A stretch of 64,000 nucleotides of DNA from Nocardia farcinica (GCF_001182745.1 NZ_LN868939.1:558001-622000); one strand, 5' to 3'. Positions 1-10,357 are shown, counted from the first letter of the stretch. Notes: generated by a model from the letters alone, not told the origin. Numbers and translations are program-made.

Positions 1-3000
1 CCCACACGTGCCTGCCGTCGGGCAGCGCGACGTGCGCGCCGGGCACGCGGCCGGTGCCGCTGCCGGTGGCCATCCGCGCGGCGGGCCAGAACTCCTTGCG
101 CACGAAGGTGGTGCGCGGGATGTCGGCGTAGTCGCCCGCGGGCAGCAGCGAGGACAGGTCGACGGCGTGACCGTGCACGTAGAGCTGGGCGAGGGCGGAG
201 ATCACACCCGCCGACTCGTCTTCCTTGCGCTTGAGCGTGGGGATGAGCTGGGCGTCGTGCAGGCCGGCGGCGAAGGTGGTGCCGAGCACCTGCATCAGCG
301 CCACCGAGTTGGGCGCGAGCTCGAGGAAGGTGGTGTGGCCGCTGTCCACCGCGAGCTTCACCGCGTTGGTGAAGTACACGCTGTGGCGCATGTTGGTGAC
401 CCAGTAGTCCTCGTCGTGCACCGGGTCGTGGCCGGGACGGTAGTACTTCTCCTTGTGCACCGTCGAGTACAGGCCCGCGCGCAGCCGGGTCGGCTCGATG
501 CCGGCCAGCTCGGCGGCCAGCTCGCCGAGCAGCGGGTCCATCTGCGAGGTGTGGCCTGCGCCGCGGGTCTGCAGCACGCGGGCGAACTTGCCCGCCTCCT
601 CGACCTTGGCGACGATCGCCTGCACCTGCTCGTACGGTCCGCCGATGACGGTGTTGGTCGGCGCGGCGTAGACGGCGACCTCGACGTCGGGGTAGTCGGT
701 GAGCATGGCCTCGACCTCGGCGGCGCTCAGCTCGACCAGCGCCATGTTGCGCACGTCGTCGTCGCTGATCATCTGCTCGCCCTCGCCCATCAGGCGGGAC
801 CGGGCGCAGATCACCCGGACCGCGTCCTCGAGGGTGAGACCACCGGCGATGTAGGCGCCCGCGACCTCGCCCATCGAATGGCCGACCACCGCTTCGGGTT
901 CCGCGCCGTGCGCGCGCAGCAGCGCGGCCAGGCCGATCTGGATGGTGAAGATGCCGACCTGCGAGGTGCCGACGTTGTAGTCCTGGGCGTCGTCGAGGAT
1001 CATCTCGCGCACCGAATAGCCGGCCTCGTCCTGGACGAGCTCGTCGACCTCGTCGACGGTGCGGCGGAAGATCGCGTTCTCCAGGTACAGCTGCTTGCCC
1101 ATCTTGCGGTGCTGGGCGCCGAACCCGGAGAGCACCCAGATCGGGCCCTGGGCGGCGGGAGCGTCCGCGGTGAACACGCCGGTGCCCGGCTTGCCCGCGG
1201 CGATCGCGCGCAGCCCGGCCACCGCCTCCTCGTGCGTCTTGGCCAGCACCACACCGCGCGAGCGCCAGTGGCTACGCTTGGCCAGCGACCGCGCCACATC
1301 GGCCAGCGGCACGTCGCGGCCCGCCTCGGACTCCAGCCAGTCGGCCAGTTCGGTGGCGGCCCGGCGGCGGCGCGAGGGCAGGTAGCCCGACACGCACAGG
1401 ATCACCGGCAGCGGCTCGGTGCGCTCGGCCGACCATTCCGCGGCGTCGGCGGCGGCCTCGGCGGTGATCTCGGTGGCCTCGGCGACGACGTCGCCCGCTT
1501 CCGCGGTGATCGCGGTCGCCGCCGCGATCACATCGGTGGTCTCGGTCTCGGTGTCGGTGTCGGTACCGGGCGCGACGACCGCGGCCTTCGTCGGCGGGGT
1601 GTATTCCTGCAGCACGACGTGGGCGTTGGCGCCACCGAAGCCGAAGCCGGAGATGCCGACGGTGGCCACGCCGCTGTAGCGCGGGAACTGGGTGGGCTCG
1701 TCGACCACCTTCAGCCGGGCCTGCTCGAACGGAATGTAGGGGTTCGGGCCCGCGAAGTTGATGTTCGGCGGAATCACGTTGTGCTGGAAGGCCATCACGA
1801 CCTTGGCCAGGCTGGGCACGCCCGCGCCGGACTCGAGGTGACCGAAGTTGGTCTTGGCCGAGCCGAGCAGGGCGGGCTTGTCGGCGTCGCGGCCGCGGCC
1901 GACCACCCGGCCGAGCGCGTCGGCCTCGATGGGATCGCCGATCAGCGTGCCGGTGCCGTGCGCCTCGATGTAGTCCACCGTCGCCGGGTTGATGCCCGCG
2001 TCGCGGTAGGCGCGGCGCAGCACGTCGGCCTGCGCGTCGGGGTTCGGGGCGAACAGGCCGTTGGAGCGGCCGTCGTTGTTGACCGCGGTGCCCTTGATGA
2101 CGGCGAGGATGCGGTCGCCGTCGCGTTCGGCGTCGGCGAGCCGCTTGAGCACGACCAGGCCGGCGCCCTCGGAGCGCACCATGCCGTCGGCGTCGGATGA
2201 GAACGCCTTGATGCGGCCGTTCTTGGCCACCGCGCCGTTCTTCTCGAAGCCGAGGGTGGCCACCGGGGCCAGGATCATGTTCACGCCGCCCGCCAACGCG
2301 AGGTCGGCCTCGCCGTCCCGCAGCGCGCGCACGGCCTGGTGCACGGCCACCAGCGTGGACGAGCACGCGGTGTCGACGGTCACCGACGGACCGCGGAAGT
2401 CGAAGAAGTAGGAGACCCGGTTGGCGATGATGCCGGTGGAGGCACCCAGCAGCGCGTAGGCCTCGGCCGAGATCGGCAGATTCGGGTCGCGGTCGCCGAG
2501 CCCGAGCGCGGCGATGAGCTGGAAGTCCTGGGTGGAGGAGCCGACGAACATGCCGACCGACTCGCCGCGCAGCTCGCTGGCCGGGATGCGGGCGTGTTCG
2601 AGCGCCTCCCAGGTGAGCTCCATCATCAGGCGCTGCTGCGGATCGACCCGCTCGACCTCGATCGGCGACATCGCGAAGAACTCCGCGTCGAAGCCCTTCA
2701 CCACCTCCTGGTCGAGGTAGCCGCCGAGGGTGTTGCTCTCCTCGATCATCTTCGCCACGTTCGGGTCGGACATGAACTCCGCCCAGCGGCCCTCCGGCAG
2801 TTCGCGGATCGCGTCGCCGCCGTTGATGAGGAATTCCCAGGTCGATTCCGGGGTGTCGCCCGCGCCCGGCAGCCGGGTGGACAGGCCGACGATGGCGATG
2901 TCGTGCGCCTCGCCCGGCGTGTAGCCCGCGGTGTAGAACGCCTCGTCACCCGCGGTCTCGGGAACCTCGGGTTCGCCGTGCACGATGACCTCGGCCAGCG

Positions 3001-3328
3001 AGGCGATGGTCGGGTGCTGGTAGACCACGGTCGCGGTCAGCACCACGCCGGTGAGCTCCTCGATGTCGCCGCCGAGCGCCAGGGCGTCACGCGAGGCCAG
3101 GCCGAATTCCTCCATCGGCCGGTCGACGGTGATGTTCTCCAGCGGCTGCCCGGTCGCGTCGGCGACCCAGCGGCGCAACCACTCCCGCACCTCGGCCACC
3201 GACATGTCGGTGCGCGGACCGTCGCCCACGGCGCCCTCGCCCACGGCACCGTCGGGCGCCGGGGTCGCGGCGGCGTCGGTGGTGGCGTCCTCGGTCGTCT
3301 GGTCGGGCGTGCCCTCGTTGTCAGCCAT
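1..3328 (-). CDS. pks13: Polyketide synthase Pks13, mycolic acid condensase (3' end outside window)
   Basis: Pks13 joins the FadD32-activated meromycolate to a carboxylated fatty acid, the last condensation of mycolic acid synthesis. About 1,109 residues are visible from ATG at 3328. An N-terminal acyl carrier domain carries the pantetheine serine in GLASRDAL (Ser79). The ketosynthase follows with VDTACSS (Cys322), EAHGTGT and the NFGH histidine. A low-complexity Ala/Glu/Thr-rich linker then leads into the acyltransferase domain with GHSMGE (Ser818). The second carrier domain and the thioesterase expected of Pks13 must lie beyond base 1. The ACP-KS-AT order and the neighbouring fadD32 make the call secure. 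An accD4-like gene would be expected just outside the window. Confidence 0.96.
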   Translation of the reverse strand, partial: MADNEGTPDQTTEDATTDAAATPAPDGAVGEGAVGDGPRTDMSVAEVREWLRRWVADATGQPLENITVDRPMEEFGLASRDALALGGDIEELTGVVLTATVVYQHPTIASLAEVIVHGEPEVPETAGDEAFYTAGYTPGEAHDIAIVGLSTRLPGAGDTPESTWEFLINGGDAIRELPEGRWAEFMSDPNVAKMIEESNTLGGYLDQEVVKGFDAEFFAMSPIEVERVDPQQRLMMELTWEALEHARIPASELRGESVGMFVGSSTQDFQLIAALGLGDRDPNLPISAEAYALLGASTGIIANRVSYFFDFRGPSVTVDTACSSTLVAVHQAVRALRDGEADLALAGGVNMILAPVATLGFEKNGAVAKNGRIKAFSSDADGMVRSEGAGLVVLKRLADAERDGDRILAVIKGTAVNNDGRSNGLFAPNPDAQADVLRRAYRDAGINPATVDYIEAHGTGTLIGDPIEADALGRVVGRGRDADKPALLGSAKTNFGHLESGAGVPSLAKVVMAFQHNVIPPNINFAGPNPYIPFEQARLKVVDEPTQFPRYSGVATVGISGFGFGGANAHVVLQEYTPPTKAAVVAPGTDTDTETETTDVIAAATAITAEAGDVVAEATEITAEAAADAAEWSAERTEPLPVILCVSGYLPSRRRRAATELADWLESEAGRDVPLADVARSLAKRSHWRSRGVVLAKTHEEAVAGLRAIAAGKPGTGVFTADAPAAQGPIWVLSGFGAQHRKMGKQLYLENAIFRRTVDEVDELVQDEAGYSVREMILDDAQDYNVGTSQVGIFTIQIGLAALLRAHGAEPEAVVGHSMGEVAGAYIAGGLTLEDAVRVICARSRLMGEGEQMISDDDVRNMALVELSAAEVEAMLTDYPDVEVAVYAAPTNTVIGGPYEQVQAIVAKVEEAGKFARVLQTRGAGHTSQMDPLLGELAAELAGIEPTRLRAGLYSTVHKEKYYRPGHDPVHDEDYWVTNMRHSVYFTNAVKLAVDSGHTTFLELAPNSVALMQVLGTTFAAGLHDAQLIPTLKRKEDESAGVISALAQLYVHGHAVDLSSLLPAGDYADIPRTTFVRKEFWPAARMATGSGTGRVPGAHVALPDGRHVW

Positions 3329-3440
3329 CAATTCCTCAAGCTACCTGTCTGCGTACCGGGCGCGCCGCGAAACGACACCCGGCGTGGACGATATCCGCGC
3401 CGGGCGCCGTCGACCGGCCGTTCAGCTCACCCTTGGCGAT

Positions 3441-5357
3441 TTACTCTTCCGGTGCATCGGGGAAAGCCTGCTGGGTGTATCCACCGCGCAGCGTTCCCTC
3501 CAGATATGCAGTCTTGCAGGCGCGGCGCGCGATCTTGCCGCTGGAGGTGCGCGGGATCGAGCCCGCGGGCACCAGCAGCACGTCGCGCACGGTCACACCG
3601 TGCCGCTGCGAGATGGCCGCGCGCACCGCGTCGGCGATCGGGCCAGGATCGGCCTTGCCGGCGCCCGGACCGCGTTCGGCCACGATGACCAGCTGCTCGG
3701 AGGCGTCGTCGGGATCGAACTTCAGGCCCGAGTGGCTGCCCTGCTCGAACACCTCGGCGGGCAGCTGGTTGGCCGGCACCGAGAACGCGGCGATGAAGCC
3801 GGGCCGCAGCGCCTTGCTGGCCTCCTGCGCGGAGTACTCGAGGTCCTGCGGGTAGTGGTTGCGGCCGTCGACGATGACCAGGTCCTTCACCCGGCCGGTG
3901 ATGTAGAGCTCACCCTCGAAGTACACGCCGTAGTCGCCGGTGCGCATCCAGTCCGCGTCCTCGGCGGTGCCCTCGGCGTGGCTGCCCTCGGCCAGCCGCT
4001 GGGTGACCTTGTTGCGGAAGGTCTTCTGGGTCTCGTCGGGCCGGTTCCAGTACCCGATGCCCATGTTGTTGCCGTGCAGCCAGATCTCACCGACGTGCCC
4101 GTCGGGCAGCTCGCGGCCGCCGCCGTCGCTCTCCACGGTGGCCGGGTCGACGATGACCGCCCACTGCGAGAGCGCGACGTACCCGCAGGAGACCTGCGCG
4201 ATGGCGTTCTCGGCGCTCGGGTCGACCTTCACCATGCGGCCCGCGTTGAGCTCGTTGCGGTCGACGTAGGTGACCTTGGCCTCGTCCTCGGCCTTGGTGG
4301 CCGAGACGAACAGGGTGGCCTCGGCCATGCCGTAGCAGGGCTTGATGGCCGTCTTGGGCAGGCCGTAGGGCGCGAACGCCTCGTTGAACTTCTTCATCGA
4401 GGACGTGGTGACCGGCTCGCTGCCGTTGATCAGGCCGATCACGTTGGACAGGTCCAGCGATTCGCCGTTCTTGGGCAGGCCGCGCGCGGCGGCGTGCTCG
4501 AAGGCGAAGTTCGGCGCCGCGGCGAAGGTGCCCGCGCCGTCGGAGACCGCGGCCAGCTCCTTGATCCAGCGGTAGGGACGGCGCACGAACGCGCTCGGCG
4601 ACATGATGGTGATGTACTTGCCGCCGACCGCGGGCAGGATCACCGTGAGCAGGCCCATGTCGTGGAACAGCGGCAGCCAGGTGACCCCGCGCGAGTTCCA
4701 GTCCAGCTTGATCGCGTCGACCATCTGCAGCAGGTTGGTGCCGACGGCCCGGTGGGTGATCTCCACGCCCGCGGGCACCCGGGTGGAGCCCGAGGTGTAC
4801 TGCAGGTAGGCGATGTCGTCGATCTTGATGTCCGGGCGCACCCAGCTCTCCCCGACGCTGTCGGGAATGGCGTCCACGGCGATGATGCGCGGGCGCTGGG
4901 CGGCGGGCAGCGAACGGAAGAACTGGCGCACCCCGGCCGCGGAGGAGCTGGCGGTCAGGATGGCGGAGGGCTCGCAGTCGCCGAGCACGGCGTGCAGGCG
5001 GTCGGTGTGCCCCGGCTCGTCCGGGTCGAACAGCGGCACCGAGATGGTGCCCGCGTAGATCGCGGCGAAGAAGGAAACCACGTAGTCCAGGCCCTGGGGG
5101 GCGAGGATGGCGACCCGATCACCCCGCTTGGTCACCTGCTGGAGTCGGGCGGCCACCGCGCGCAGCCGAACGCCGAACTGTTGCCACGTCAGCTCGTGTA
5201 CCTCGCCATCGCGTTCCCGCGAATAGTCGATGTATCGGTACGCGAGCGTGTTCGCGTCATTGCGGGTGTGCTTCTCGACGTGATCAACCAGGGTGTGATC
5301 CTCGGGAATACGGATGTTCCCGGTTTCGTCCAGGTAGTCGTCGAAAGTCTCTTCCAT
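3441..5357 (-). CDS. fadD32: Long-chain fatty acid--AMP ligase FadD32
   Basis: Adenylates the meromycolate and loads it on the N-terminal carrier domain of Pks13, encoded next. The 638-residue product is of normal length for fatty acyl-AMP ligases. It shows the adenylate-forming P-loop [11 protein letters not shown], the CYGMAEAT motif, and the TGDYGVYF and GRVKDLVI regions of the C-terminal half. ATG at 5357 ([10 protein letters not shown]) is preferred because a GGAGGAGAAGAAGGA ribosome site lies directly upstream. A frame starting at 5399 would add 14 residues with no support. A gap of 112 bases separates it from pks13, so co-transcription is likely. Confidence 0.95.
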   Translation of the reverse strand: MEETFDDYLDETGNIRIPEDHTLVDHVEKHTRNDANTLAYRYIDYSRERDGEVHELTWQQFGVRLRAVAARLQQVTKRGDRVAILAPQGLDYVVSFFAAIYAGTISVPLFDPDEPGHTDRLHAVLGDCEPSAILTASSSAAGVRQFFRSLPAAQRPRIIAVDAIPDSVGESWVRPDIKIDDIAYLQYTSGSTRVPAGVEITHRAVGTNLLQMVDAIKLDWNSRGVTWLPLFHDMGLLTVILPAVGGKYITIMSPSAFVRRPYRWIKELAAVSDGAGTFAAAPNFAFEHAAARGLPKNGESLDLSNVIGLINGSEPVTTSSMKKFNEAFAPYGLPKTAIKPCYGMAEATLFVSATKAEDEAKVTYVDRNELNAGRMVKVDPSAENAIAQVSCGYVALSQWAVIVDPATVESDGGGRELPDGHVGEIWLHGNNMGIGYWNRPDETQKTFRNKVTQRLAEGSHAEGTAEDADWMRTGDYGVYFEGELYITGRVKDLVIVDGRNHYPQDLEYSAQEASKALRPGFIAAFSVPANQLPAEVFEQGSHSGLKFDPDDASEQLVIVAERGPGAGKADPGPIADAVRAAISQRHGVTVRDVLLVPAGSIPRTSSGKIARRACKTAYLEGTLRGGYTQQAFPDAPEE

Positions 5358-5548
5358 TCCTTCTTCTCCTCCGAGGCACACGCAGCATGACGGCGACACC
5401 GCCGTGGTATCCGTGGGGCCCCGACTCGCTTTCGCCCGCGGGTGCTCTATGTCGCAGAGTCAACCTGCAGATTTCCTGCGGTCTGCGCGGTGACCGCTTT
5501 ATCGGCTAGATGTCCTCAAACCAGAGTCATGTTACAGAGAAGACCGGC

Positions 5549-6568
5549 TCACTCGTCCCTCAGCAGGGGGATAACCGGTGCGAACGCGTCCATCTGCGTG
5601 GGATAGATGCCGACATAGGACATCGACGTGAGTTTGCGCACGCGTTTGATCTGCTCGGCGATCTCCTCGAACGTGCCGATCGCCACGTAGGGCGAGTTCA
5701 GCAGATCCTCCACCGTCAGCTGCGTATCGACCTCGAGGTCGGGATGCAGCCCGCGGTCGAGGGCCGACAACGCCATCTCGGCGGTCTTCTCCCGGTCGTC
5801 GGTGATGACGATCGCGGAAATGGCCCAGTTCAGTTCGATCTCCGAGAATCGATCCCCGGCCGCTTCCTTGACCAGGTTCACCTTCTCGATGGTCTTCTCC
5901 AGGGTGATGCCCGAGAGCAGACCCTTGCCGTTCTTGGTGGTCATCGGCACCACCGAGACGATGTCGGCGTGCTTGGCGGCCAGCCGCAGCATCTTCGGGC
6001 CGCCGCCGCCGGTGCACAGCGGCGGACGTGGGCCCTGCCGCGGGCGCGGCGTGCCCTTGACGCCCTCCACCTGGTAGTACTTGCCGTGGAAGGTGCATTC
6101 CTGGCCGCGCAGCAGCACGTCGAGAATGGTCAGCGTCTCGTCCAGCTTGGCCAGGCGCACGCCCGGGGAATCGTAGGGCAGCCCGGCGGCGAGGAACTCG
6201 TCCTGCTTCCAGCCCGCGCCGATGCCGACCTCGAGACGGCCCTTGGACAGCACGTCGATGGTGGCCAGATCCTTGGCCAGCACCACGGGATGACGGAAAC
6301 CGTTGGCCAGCACGGAGGTGCCGAGCCGGATCTTCTCGGTGGCCTGGGTCAGGGCGCCGAGCGCGGCGATCGGGCCGATCTGGTCGCCGAGGTGGTCGGG
6401 CACGACGAAGGTGTCGTAGCCGTATTCCTCGGCCTGCTGCGCCAGCTGGACGAACTTGCGGGCACCGCCCTCCTGCTTGTTGCCCTCGCCCGCGGCCGCG
6501 AAGCGGAACGGGCGCAGCGGCGTACCCAGGTCGGTCAGCTCACCGGCCGGTGCGGCGGCTTGTGTCAT
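5549..6568 (-). CDS. LLM-class F420-dependent oxidoreductase (TIGR03621-like)
   Basis: A luciferase-like (beta/alpha)8 barrel protein of 339 residues, a family that usually uses coenzyme F420. Typical segments include the N-terminal strand with LRPFRFA, EEYGYDTFVVPDHL, and the glycine-rich RLEVGIGAGWKQDEF. ATG at 6568 (MTQAAAPAG) is chosen because AGGAG lies about 8 bases upstream; the frame stays open further upstream without a ribosome site. It sits between fadD32 and the cutinase-like gene on the same strand and interrupts the usual mycobacterial order. Substrate cannot be told from sequence; a role in mycolate or lipid redox chemistry is only suggested by position. Confidence 0.8.
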   Translation of the reverse strand: MTQAAAPAGELTDLGTPLRPFRFAAAGEGNKQEGGARKFVQLAQQAEEYGYDTFVVPDHLGDQIGPIAALGALTQATEKIRLGTSVLANGFRHPVVLAKDLATIDVLSKGRLEVGIGAGWKQDEFLAAGLPYDSPGVRLAKLDETLTILDVLLRGQECTFHGKYYQVEGVKGTPRPRQGPRPPLCTGGGGPKMLRLAAKHADIVSVVPMTTKNGKGLLSGITLEKTIEKVNLVKEAAGDRFSEIELNWAISAIVITDDREKTAEMALSALDRGLHPDLEVDTQLTVEDLLNSPYVAIGTFEEIAEQIKRVRKLTSMSYVGIYPTQMDAFAPVIPLLRDE

Positions 6569-6734
6569 GGAATCCTGCTCCTGGCTGTGCGGAAATGCGG
6601 CGCGACGGCCCCGGCGTGCGACGGGCCGGTCGCGAATCACCAGCGCACTTTACAGCGTCCCGCGGAACTCCCGTGCGGTTGTCACCGCACCGGATGGCCG
6701 GGCACAGCACCCCGGGGGACGCGGTTGTGCGCAC

Positions 6735-7712
6735 TCACGAATGCGGCGGGTGCGGCGCGGACTCGATCAGACCGGCTGCCCAGCCCGCGGTCCACTGGGT
6801 CGCGGTGGTGCCGTTGCCGTCCACCACGTAGGTGTTGTACAAGGCGTGCACCGGGTTTCCGGCCGCCCGGACCAGGCTCAGCACGCTGGGGATCCAGTTC
6901 ACCGGGCTGAGAGCCTGCCGCGGCGAATCGCAGATCATGTCGCCCGGCGCGCAGATGGTGTAGGTGCGATCGGCCAGCGCGCCGAAGCCGGGGCGCGGCC
7001 CGGTCATCGTGATACCGGGCACCTTCAGCCCGTTCAGCGCGACTTCGGCACCCACGCCCGGCGGTGTGGCGCCGACCTCGATCGCCTGCCCTGGCCCGGC
7101 CTCGCGCCTGCCGTCGGCGATGAGCGTCACGCCGAGGACCAGGTCCGCCGGGACGGGGCCCTTGCCCTCCCCGATCTGGGCGGCCACGTCGCCCACGATC
7201 ACCGCACCCTGCGAGAACCCCGCGAGCACGTAGGTGGTCAAGGGGCATTCACGGTGCCGTTCGGCCAACGCGTCGATGGTGCGCTGGGTGCCCTCGGAGC
7301 GGCTGTTGTTGTAGGACTGCTGGCCGTCCGGCGGAATCGCCACCGGGTTGGAGAACTGGGCGACGTAGGGCACCGTGTAGACGTCCAGGCGCTCGGCGGG
7401 GAACTGCTCGCGCAGCGGACCGGTGACGTTGAGCATCAGCGACAGCGGGTTGGCCGTCGGATTGCGCGGATCGTCGTTGCTGTTCGACTCCCACGTGCCG
7501 GGCACCGAGATCAGTTGCACGTCAGGGCAACTGGCGGGCTGGGAGGCGGGCGGCCTGGTCGGTTCCGGGCCGGGGCCGGGCAACCGCAGCCGTCCGGCCA
7601 GCAGGAACCACAGCAGGATGATCACCGCGACCAGCAGCGCGGCGATCACCAGGAACAGCAGGCACCCCACCGGTCGTGACCGGCGGGGTCTCGAGCCGCG
7701 ACGCGCGTTCAC
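6735..7712 (-). CDS. Cutinase-family envelope thioesterase/phospholipase (Rv3802c/Culp6-like)
   Basis: Mycobacterial Rv3802c, found at this place next to fadD32, is an essential envelope lipase with thioesterase and phospholipase A activity. This 325-residue homolog starts with a short Arg-rich cytoplasmic tail, one membrane anchor (about residues 16-40) and a Pro-rich linker. The cutinase domain follows with the nucleophile in AGFSQGA (Ser167), a likely Asp in CAPGDMICD and a His in GNPVHALY. The start is GTG at 7712. It overlaps the TGA of the upstream lipoprotein gene as GTGA, so the two are probably translationally coupled. Confidence 0.88.
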   Translation of the reverse strand: MNARRGSRPRRSRPVGCLLFLVIAALLVAVIILLWFLLAGRLRLPGPGPEPTRPPASQPASCPDVQLISVPGTWESNSNDDPRNPTANPLSLMLNVTGPLREQFPAERLDVYTVPYVAQFSNPVAIPPDGQQSYNNSRSEGTQRTIDALAERHRECPLTTYVLAGFSQGAVIVGDVAAQIGEGKGPVPADLVLGVTLIADGRREAGPGQAIEVGATPPGVGAEVALNGLKVPGITMTGPRPGFGALADRTYTICAPGDMICDSPRQALSPVNWIPSVLSLVRAAGNPVHALYNTYVVDGNGTTATQWTAGWAAGLIESAPHPPHS

Positions 7713-8239
7713 TGGCAGTAGGTCTGCTTGGCCGTGTCGATGTAGATCCGCCCGGCCTGCTCGACCGGCATCTTGGCCGGGTCGAAGGAGGCGTCGGCGC
7801 CGGCCATGGCGTTGACGAAGGTGGTCAGGTCCTGCTCGGACGCGCCCGCCTGCACGCTCTGGCACACGTAGCTGCCGATGCTGAGCGCGATGTCCGGCGA
7901 GGACGGCGTGACGCCCTTCTCCTCGAGGGCCGCGATGAAGGCCTTGTCCTTCTCGCTCAGACCGGAGGTGTCGGCGGGCGGCACCGCCTCGGTGGGCACC
8001 GGCTGGGGGCGCTCGGGCGCGACGGTCTCGCTCGGCGGCGCCTCGGGGGCGGGCGCCTGGCTCTGCGGTGCGCCCTCGGCCGGGCTGCTCGACGCGGCGG
8101 CCGCCGAGGTCGCGGTGGCACCCGTCGTCAGCGTCGGCGTGCTCGACGCGGTCGAGTCGTCGTCACCACAGGCGGCGAGCAGGCCGGTGGCCGCGATGGC
8201 CAGGGCGAGGCCGGCCACCTTTCCACGGATCCGATGCAT
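7709..8239 (-). CDS. DUF732 lipoprotein coupled to the cutinase-like gene
   Basis: A 176-residue secreted protein with a lipobox ending in LLAAC (Cys24), a Thr/Ser/Pro/Ala-rich linker and a C-terminal DUF732-like domain of about 75 residues (KDKAFIAALEEKGV to AGRIYIDTA). Two cysteines of the domain, in YVCQSV and in the terminal YCQ, fit the disulfide usual in this family. ATG at 8239 begins the signal peptide. The stop overlaps the next gene's GTG, suggesting a matched pair with the cutinase-like enzyme. DUF732 has no assigned biochemical activity; a chaperone or accessory role is inference. Confidence 0.82.
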   Translation of the reverse strand: MHRIRGKVAGLALAIAATGLLAACGDDDSTASSTPTLTTGATATSAAAASSSPAEGAPQSQAPAPEAPPSETVAPERPQPVPTEAVPPADTSGLSEKDKAFIAALEEKGVTPSSPDIALSIGSYVCQSVQAGASEQDLTTFVNAMAGADASFDPAKMPVEQAGRIYIDTAKQTYCQ

Positions 8240-8341
8240 GAATGTCTGTCCTCGATCTGTTCGCAAGGGGGATCGGTCGGCCCCCAGGGTAACGGCAACC
8301 GCGCTGCGGCCGGTCACACCTCGGGGCCCGCGGCCTCCCGG

Positions 8342-10216
8342 CTAGATGCCGTGGATCTCCGCCTTGCCGTCGCGCACGACGATGAAGCCGGTCTGGAAGT
8401 TCTGCTGCACGCCGCCGTCGACGGGGAACTCGTCGCTGATCGGGTAGCCCAGCCTGCCGTTCTCGAAGCCGGCCGACTGCCAGGCGTCCATGATCGGGCC
8501 GTTGCGCACCGCCCAGGCGCCCGAGAGCGGACTCCAGTAGATGTTGCCGCCCTCGAACCGGCTGAACCGGCCGAGGTCCTTCAGCGGCGCCTCTTCCGCG
8601 GCCGGGAACCCCAGCCAGCTGTTCTCGTAGCCGAGCTGCGCGTACTTGCCCAGGATCAGGCCCTGCACCCGGAACACCCCGGTGGCGGGACTGTAGTAGA
8701 ACGGCCCGCCCTCGAACGCCTGGACCGCGCCGTCCTTGTTCGGCGTCCTGACCTCGGGCGCGGTCGGATAGCCCGCCGGTCCGCGCTCGAAGCCCTGCCT
8801 GCCCCACTCGTCGAAGATCGCGCCACGCACCACCTGGGCGCCGGTCTGCGGCGTCCAGTACAGCGCGCCGTGCTGGAAGGGCTGCATGCGCCCACGGCCG
8901 TCGCCCAGGTCGCGCTCGCCGCCGGTCGGCAGCCCGAGGGCGCCGCCCGGCCCACCGGCGGCCTGGTAACCACCGCCGATCATGCCGCCGACGGCATGCG
9001 CGCCGGTCTCGGCGGAGTAGAACACACGGCCGCCGTGGAAGTCCTGGGCCAGGCCGCCGGGCACCGCGTACTCGCCGGTCAGGCAGTCACCGAGCCAGCC
9101 GTTCGCGGCGGCCAGCGCACCGATCGCGCCGCCCGCCGCGCAGGCCGGCTTGTCCGGTTCGACACCGAGCGCGGCCGCGGCCTGCGGCCAGGACTGACGC
9201 ATCTCGAAATCCCAATAGGGCCAGGAGTGGGTGCCGGACGCGCGATAGTTCACCGTCGCCGGGATCTGGAGTTCGCCCAGCTTGGTCACGAAATTCTGCG
9301 AGGTGAGCCTTGACAGGATCTCGAGCCCGGTACCGGCGTAGTTGGTGCTCACCCCGGGGATGCCGGAGGCCTGGTCGAACGGCCCGGTGGTGCCGCTGCC
9401 GCTGGAGATGTAGAGGCTGACCCCGCGCAGCTTGTCGGCGAGCAGATACGGGTCGTGCGCCTCCCACTCGGGGCTGGTCGGCGGCCCCCACATGGCCGCG
9501 GAGTCGAATCCGCCCGCGTCCCGCATGGCGAACTGGATGGCCTGCGGCATGCCGAGGGTGGTCGTGGTGAGGAAGCCGGAGTAGGACGCGGCGTAGCGGA
9601 CGAAACCCGGGTTGCGCCCGGCCAGGAACATCGCGGCGGTGCCGCCCATCGACAGGCCCTGCATGCCGCGCACGTCGGTGGCGCGCCACTGGCTCTCCAG
9701 CAGCGGCGGCAGTTCCTTGGTGAGGAAGGTCTCCCACTTGTAGTTGCGGCCGTTGTTCGGCTGCATCCAGTCGGCGTAGAAGCTGGACTGGCCGCCCACC
9801 GGCAGGACCACGGTGACGTTCTTGTCGGCGAAGAACTCCTCGGCACCCGCGTCCTTCGTCCAGCCGCTCTCGTCGTCGGTCGCGCGCAGTCCGTCGAGCA
9901 TGATCAGCAGCGGAAACCTGGCCTCCGGCTTGGCATTCCAATCCCGCGCGAGCAGCAGCTGCACCTGCACCGGCGCACCCATCGAGGGCGAGTTAACCCA
10001 CAGCGCAACACGGCGGTCGGTCAGCCAGATCGCCTGCTGGACGGTTGCGGAGGCGGGTGTCGTCGCGGGCTGTGCCACCGCGGTCGGCACGGCCGGTGTC
10101 ACTGTGGCGCCGATCGGCACCAACATCGCCGCCGCTATCAGCGCGAATCGGCCGAGCGCCGCCCGGCCGCCCCGTCTGGAAGGCAGACCTGGTTTACCAC
10201 AAGCAACTCCAGCCAC
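8342..10216 (-). CDS. Antigen 85-like mycolyltransferase with C-terminal LGFP repeats
   Basis: A secreted alpha/beta hydrolase of 624 residues, the first of four Ag85 paralogs. After a signal peptide (about 1-48) the catalytic domain shows LDGLRATDDESGW, the oxyanion-region LPVGGQSSFYADW, the nucleophile in GLSMGG (Ser189), a likely acidic residue in GLEILSR and the histidine in GTHSWPYW. From about residue 375 to the end are five LGFP-type repeats (for example YENSWLGFPAAEE), thought to bind the wall. This layout matches corynebacterial Cop1/PS1, which transfers mycolates to arabinogalactan. The GTG start at 10216 gives a complete signal peptide but has no clear ribosome site. Confidence 0.92.
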   Translation of the reverse strand: MAGVACGKPGLPSRRGGRAALGRFALIAAAMLVPIGATVTPAVPTAVAQPATTPASATVQQAIWLTDRRVALWVNSPSMGAPVQVQLLLARDWNAKPEARFPLLIMLDGLRATDDESGWTKDAGAEEFFADKNVTVVLPVGGQSSFYADWMQPNNGRNYKWETFLTKELPPLLESQWRATDVRGMQGLSMGGTAAMFLAGRNPGFVRYAASYSGFLTTTTLGMPQAIQFAMRDAGGFDSAAMWGPPTSPEWEAHDPYLLADKLRGVSLYISSGSGTTGPFDQASGIPGVSTNYAGTGLEILSRLTSQNFVTKLGELQIPATVNYRASGTHSWPYWDFEMRQSWPQAAAALGVEPDKPACAAGGAIGALAAANGWLGDCLTGEYAVPGGLAQDFHGGRVFYSAETGAHAVGGMIGGGYQAAGGPGGALGLPTGGERDLGDGRGRMQPFQHGALYWTPQTGAQVVRGAIFDEWGRQGFERGPAGYPTAPEVRTPNKDGAVQAFEGGPFYYSPATGVFRVQGLILGKYAQLGYENSWLGFPAAEEAPLKDLGRFSRFEGGNIYWSPLSGAWAVRNGPIMDAWQSAGFENGRLGYPISDEFPVDGGVQQNFQTGFIVVRDGKAEIHGI

Positions 10217-10296
10217 AAGAGGTTTCTACCCCGCTCCAGGCCGGATTCCGGGTAAGGCGCGCCGCGCAGCAAACAACGACGGCCGGGAAAACGAGC

Positions 10297-10330
10297 GAGG
10301 CCGTCGCTTCCGGGCGGAAGCGACGGCCTC
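10297..10330 (-). terminator. Intrinsic terminator after the second mycolyltransferase gene
   Basis: A perfect 15-bp stem (arms 10297-10311 and 10316-10330) with a 4-base loop. Read on the minus strand it is followed by GCTCGTTTTCCC, a short T run. It lies 27 bases past the stop of the 10358-11395 gene and so separates that gene from the LGFP-tailed paralog. Confidence 0.85.
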
Positions 10331-10357
10331 GAGGGTGTTACGCGGCGGGTGTCGGGA

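Noticed and set aside
8..5390. Long plus-strand open frames across pks13 and fadD32 (for example 8-2200 and 3051-5390)
   Set aside because: They mirror the codons of two well-recognised minus-strand genes, and their translations have no family features.
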